NCBI GenBank assembly: GCA_965224205.1
Contig: CBDCYN010000008.1
Location: 49,613-113,612, forward strand
From: CBDCYN01 sp965224205
GTDB lineage: Bacteria; Planctomycetota; Phycisphaerae; Phycisphaerales; Phycisphaeraceae
Direction of reading: 5' to 3'
Length of the DNA stretch: 64,000 nt
In this document: piece after piece, positions 63,015 through 64,000 of the stretch
Layout of the letters: each line of letters begins with the position of its first letter
Numbering within the stretch: position 1 is the first letter of the stretch
Notes under the pieces: model-generated
The model's database searches: none
What the model saw: only the letters and a program-made list of their open reading frames with translations
What the model was told of the DNA's origin: nothing
Made by a program: the position numbers and the translations under genes

Positions 63015-63563
63015 ATGAATCCATTCCACGCGACCACGATCCTGTCAGTACGCCGCGGCCCGGAAGTCGCGATCGCCGGTGACGGCCAGGTCACCATGAA
63101 CGCTGTGGTCGCCAAGGCCGACGCGGTAAAGATCCGCCGCATCCACCCCGGGGGCGTCGACGACGCGGGCGTGCTCGTCGGGTTCGCCGGTGCCGCCGCC
63201 GATGCGTTTGCCCTGCTTGAGAAATTCGAAGCCCGGCTCAAGGACTCACCCGCCAACATCAAGAAAGCCTCGATCGAGCTAGCGAAGCTGTGGCGGACCG
63301 ACCGCATGCTGCGTCGGCTCGAGAGCCTGCTGGTGGTGGTCGACCGGTCGTGCAGCCTGATCGTGTCAGGTTCCGGTGATGTGATCGAGCCGTCCGACGG
63401 GGTGCTGGGCATCGGCTCAGGGGGGGCCTACGCGACCGCCGCGGCCCAGGCCCTAGTCCAGCACACCGACCAGAGCCCCGAACAGGTCGTCCGCCACGCG
63501 ATGGCGATCGCCGGGCAGCTTTGCATCTACACCAACACGAACATCTCGGTCCTGACACTGTGA
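63015..63563 (+). CDS. hslV: ATP-dependent protease subunit HslV (ClpQ)
   Basis: The 182-residue N-terminal-nucleophile peptidase forms the double-ring core of HslUV. It reads TTILSVRRGPEVAIAGDGQV at the start, KIRRIHPGGVDDAGVLVGFA, DAFALLEKFEARL, ELAKLWRTDRMLRRLESLLV, and the C-terminal VLGIGSGGAYATAAAQALVQ. The catalytic Thr is T7, after a short propeptide MNPFHA that must be removed, as in Bacillus ClpQ. The Ser/Gly residues of the active site are intact. The expected partner gene hslU is not in the window; it is not next downstream, where an ankyrin gene lies on the other strand. Confidence 0.95.
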   Translation: MNPFHATTILSVRRGPEVAIAGDGQVTMNAVVAKADAVKIRRIHPGGVDDAGVLVGFAGAAADAFALLEKFEARLKDSPANIKKASIELAKLWRTDRMLRRLESLLVVVDRSCSLIVSGSGDVIEPSDGVLGIGSGGAYATAAAQALVQHTDQSPEQVVRHAMAIAGQLCIYTNTNISVLTL

Positions 63564-63582
63564 GGGTTACGCAAGGTGACCG

Positions 63583-63659
63583 GTGAGCCGTGGTATAGAG
63601 GCAGTGGCCCGGCGCGGCAACCCAACGATCGAAGGCAGTCGCTAACGGTCGCGGCTCAT
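63583..63659. repeat. REP-like imperfect inverted repeat after hslV
   Basis: GTGAGCCG (63583-63590) faces CGCTAACGGTCGCGGCTC (63640-63657), which matches the right arm of the REP palindrome at 48205-48232. The left arm is strongly decayed. It lies between the convergent hslV and ankyrin gene ends. Confidence 0.5.
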
Positions 63660-63702
63660 TGTTGAACTGGGCGGATCGCTCCAGTCGGCGAGCTTCCCCG
63701 GG

Positions 63703-64000
63703 TCACTGGGCGCCGTGTTTCTTAAGCAGTTTGATCATGTCGGCGTGTTCGTGGGTGATGGCCAGGCGTAGCGGGGTCGAGCCGCGGTCGGTCGTAGCAT
63801 TGACAGTGGCGCCTTTCGCGAGCAAGACCTTGGCGACGCCGACATGCCCCTTGAAAGCCGCCCAGTGCAAAGGAGTCGAGCCGGTCTCGTTCTTGGCGTT
63901 GATATCGGCACCGTCAGCGATCAGCTGTTTGGCTTTCTCCACATCGCCGCGCAACGCCGCGTCGTGGAGTGGCGGTTCGGCATTGAGTTTGCCGCAGCTG
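63703..64000 (-). CDS. Ankyrin-repeat protein, truncated by the window edge
   Basis: The frame is open to the end of the window and encodes at least 98 residues. Three ankyrin units are visible: PPLHDAALRGDVEKAKQLIA, STPLHWAAFKGHVGVAKVLL and STPLRLAITHEHADMIKLLK, each with the ADINAKN or ATVNATT turn. Ankyrin arrays mediate protein-protein contacts. A Cys close to the visible start (SCGKLNAEPPLHDAAL) could be a lipobox cysteine, suggesting a lipoprotein, but the signal peptide would be outside the window. It converges with hslV. Confidence 0.8.
   Translation of the reverse strand, partial: SCGKLNAEPPLHDAALRGDVEKAKQLIADGADINAKNETGSTPLHWAAFKGHVGVAKVLLAKGATVNATTDRGSTPLRLAITHEHADMIKLLKKHGAQ

Overview
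This 64 kb window comes from a GC-rich bacterial chromosome that looks like a member of the Planctomycetota, probably class Phycisphaerae. The grounds are an exosortase/PEP-CTERM sorting system with four recognisable substrates (two of which end in an Arg-rich tail after the VPEP motif), a large exopolysaccharide (EPS) locus linked to the exosortase, and dispersed GC-rich repeats that translate as 'PLPDGRGS'. The assignment is inference; no rRNA or other taxonomic marker is present. I recognised no rRNA, tRNA or CRISPR array.

Layout. 1-17 kb: a frameshifted IS630 transposase end, a siroheme nitrite/sulfite reductase, an RND efflux pair (adaptor and permease), a class I methyltransferase, pyrD, a complete ISAs1-family insertion, two neighbouring PEP-CTERM genes with matching leaders and terminators, trpC with a strong leader hairpin, a transposase fragment and a chorismate-lyase-like gene. 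17-28 kb (minus strand): a compact set of TPR protein, sugar transferase, Wzc-like chain-length/ATPase protein, EpsI, exosortase and a degenerate nucleotidyltransferase. 28-43 kb: glycosyltransferases (GT2, GT4, GT26), a 2OG-Fe(II) oxygenase, a serine-acetyltransferase-like protein, two sulfotransferases, an O-antigen ligase/polymerase and a flippase. Together 17-43 kb encodes assembly, decoration and export of a probably sulfated and acetylated polysaccharide, with exosortase-dependent anchoring of PEP-CTERM proteins.

43-64 kb: topA, miaA, an FkbM methyltransferase, aconitase (its 5' end appears frameshifted), a TolQ/ExbB-like channel, a two-component system with a PepSY-like periplasmic protein, two more PEP-CTERM genes, IS3 remnants, a complete IS5-family element with a canonical -1 slippery site, ftsW, a putative 31-residue membrane protein, a fatty-acid desaturase, hslV and a truncated ankyrin-repeat gene.

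The most notable unexplained signals are: (1) a dispersed ~105-bp element with imperfect terminal inverted repeats, seven copies in 64 kb, all intergenic; (2) an MshEN-like (cyclic-di-GMP-binding type) insertion inside the P-loop domain of the Wzc-like protein; (3) a shared leader and mirror-image terminator hairpins in the paired PEP-CTERM genes; and (4) a REP family with one perfect 28-bp stem upstream of aconitase.
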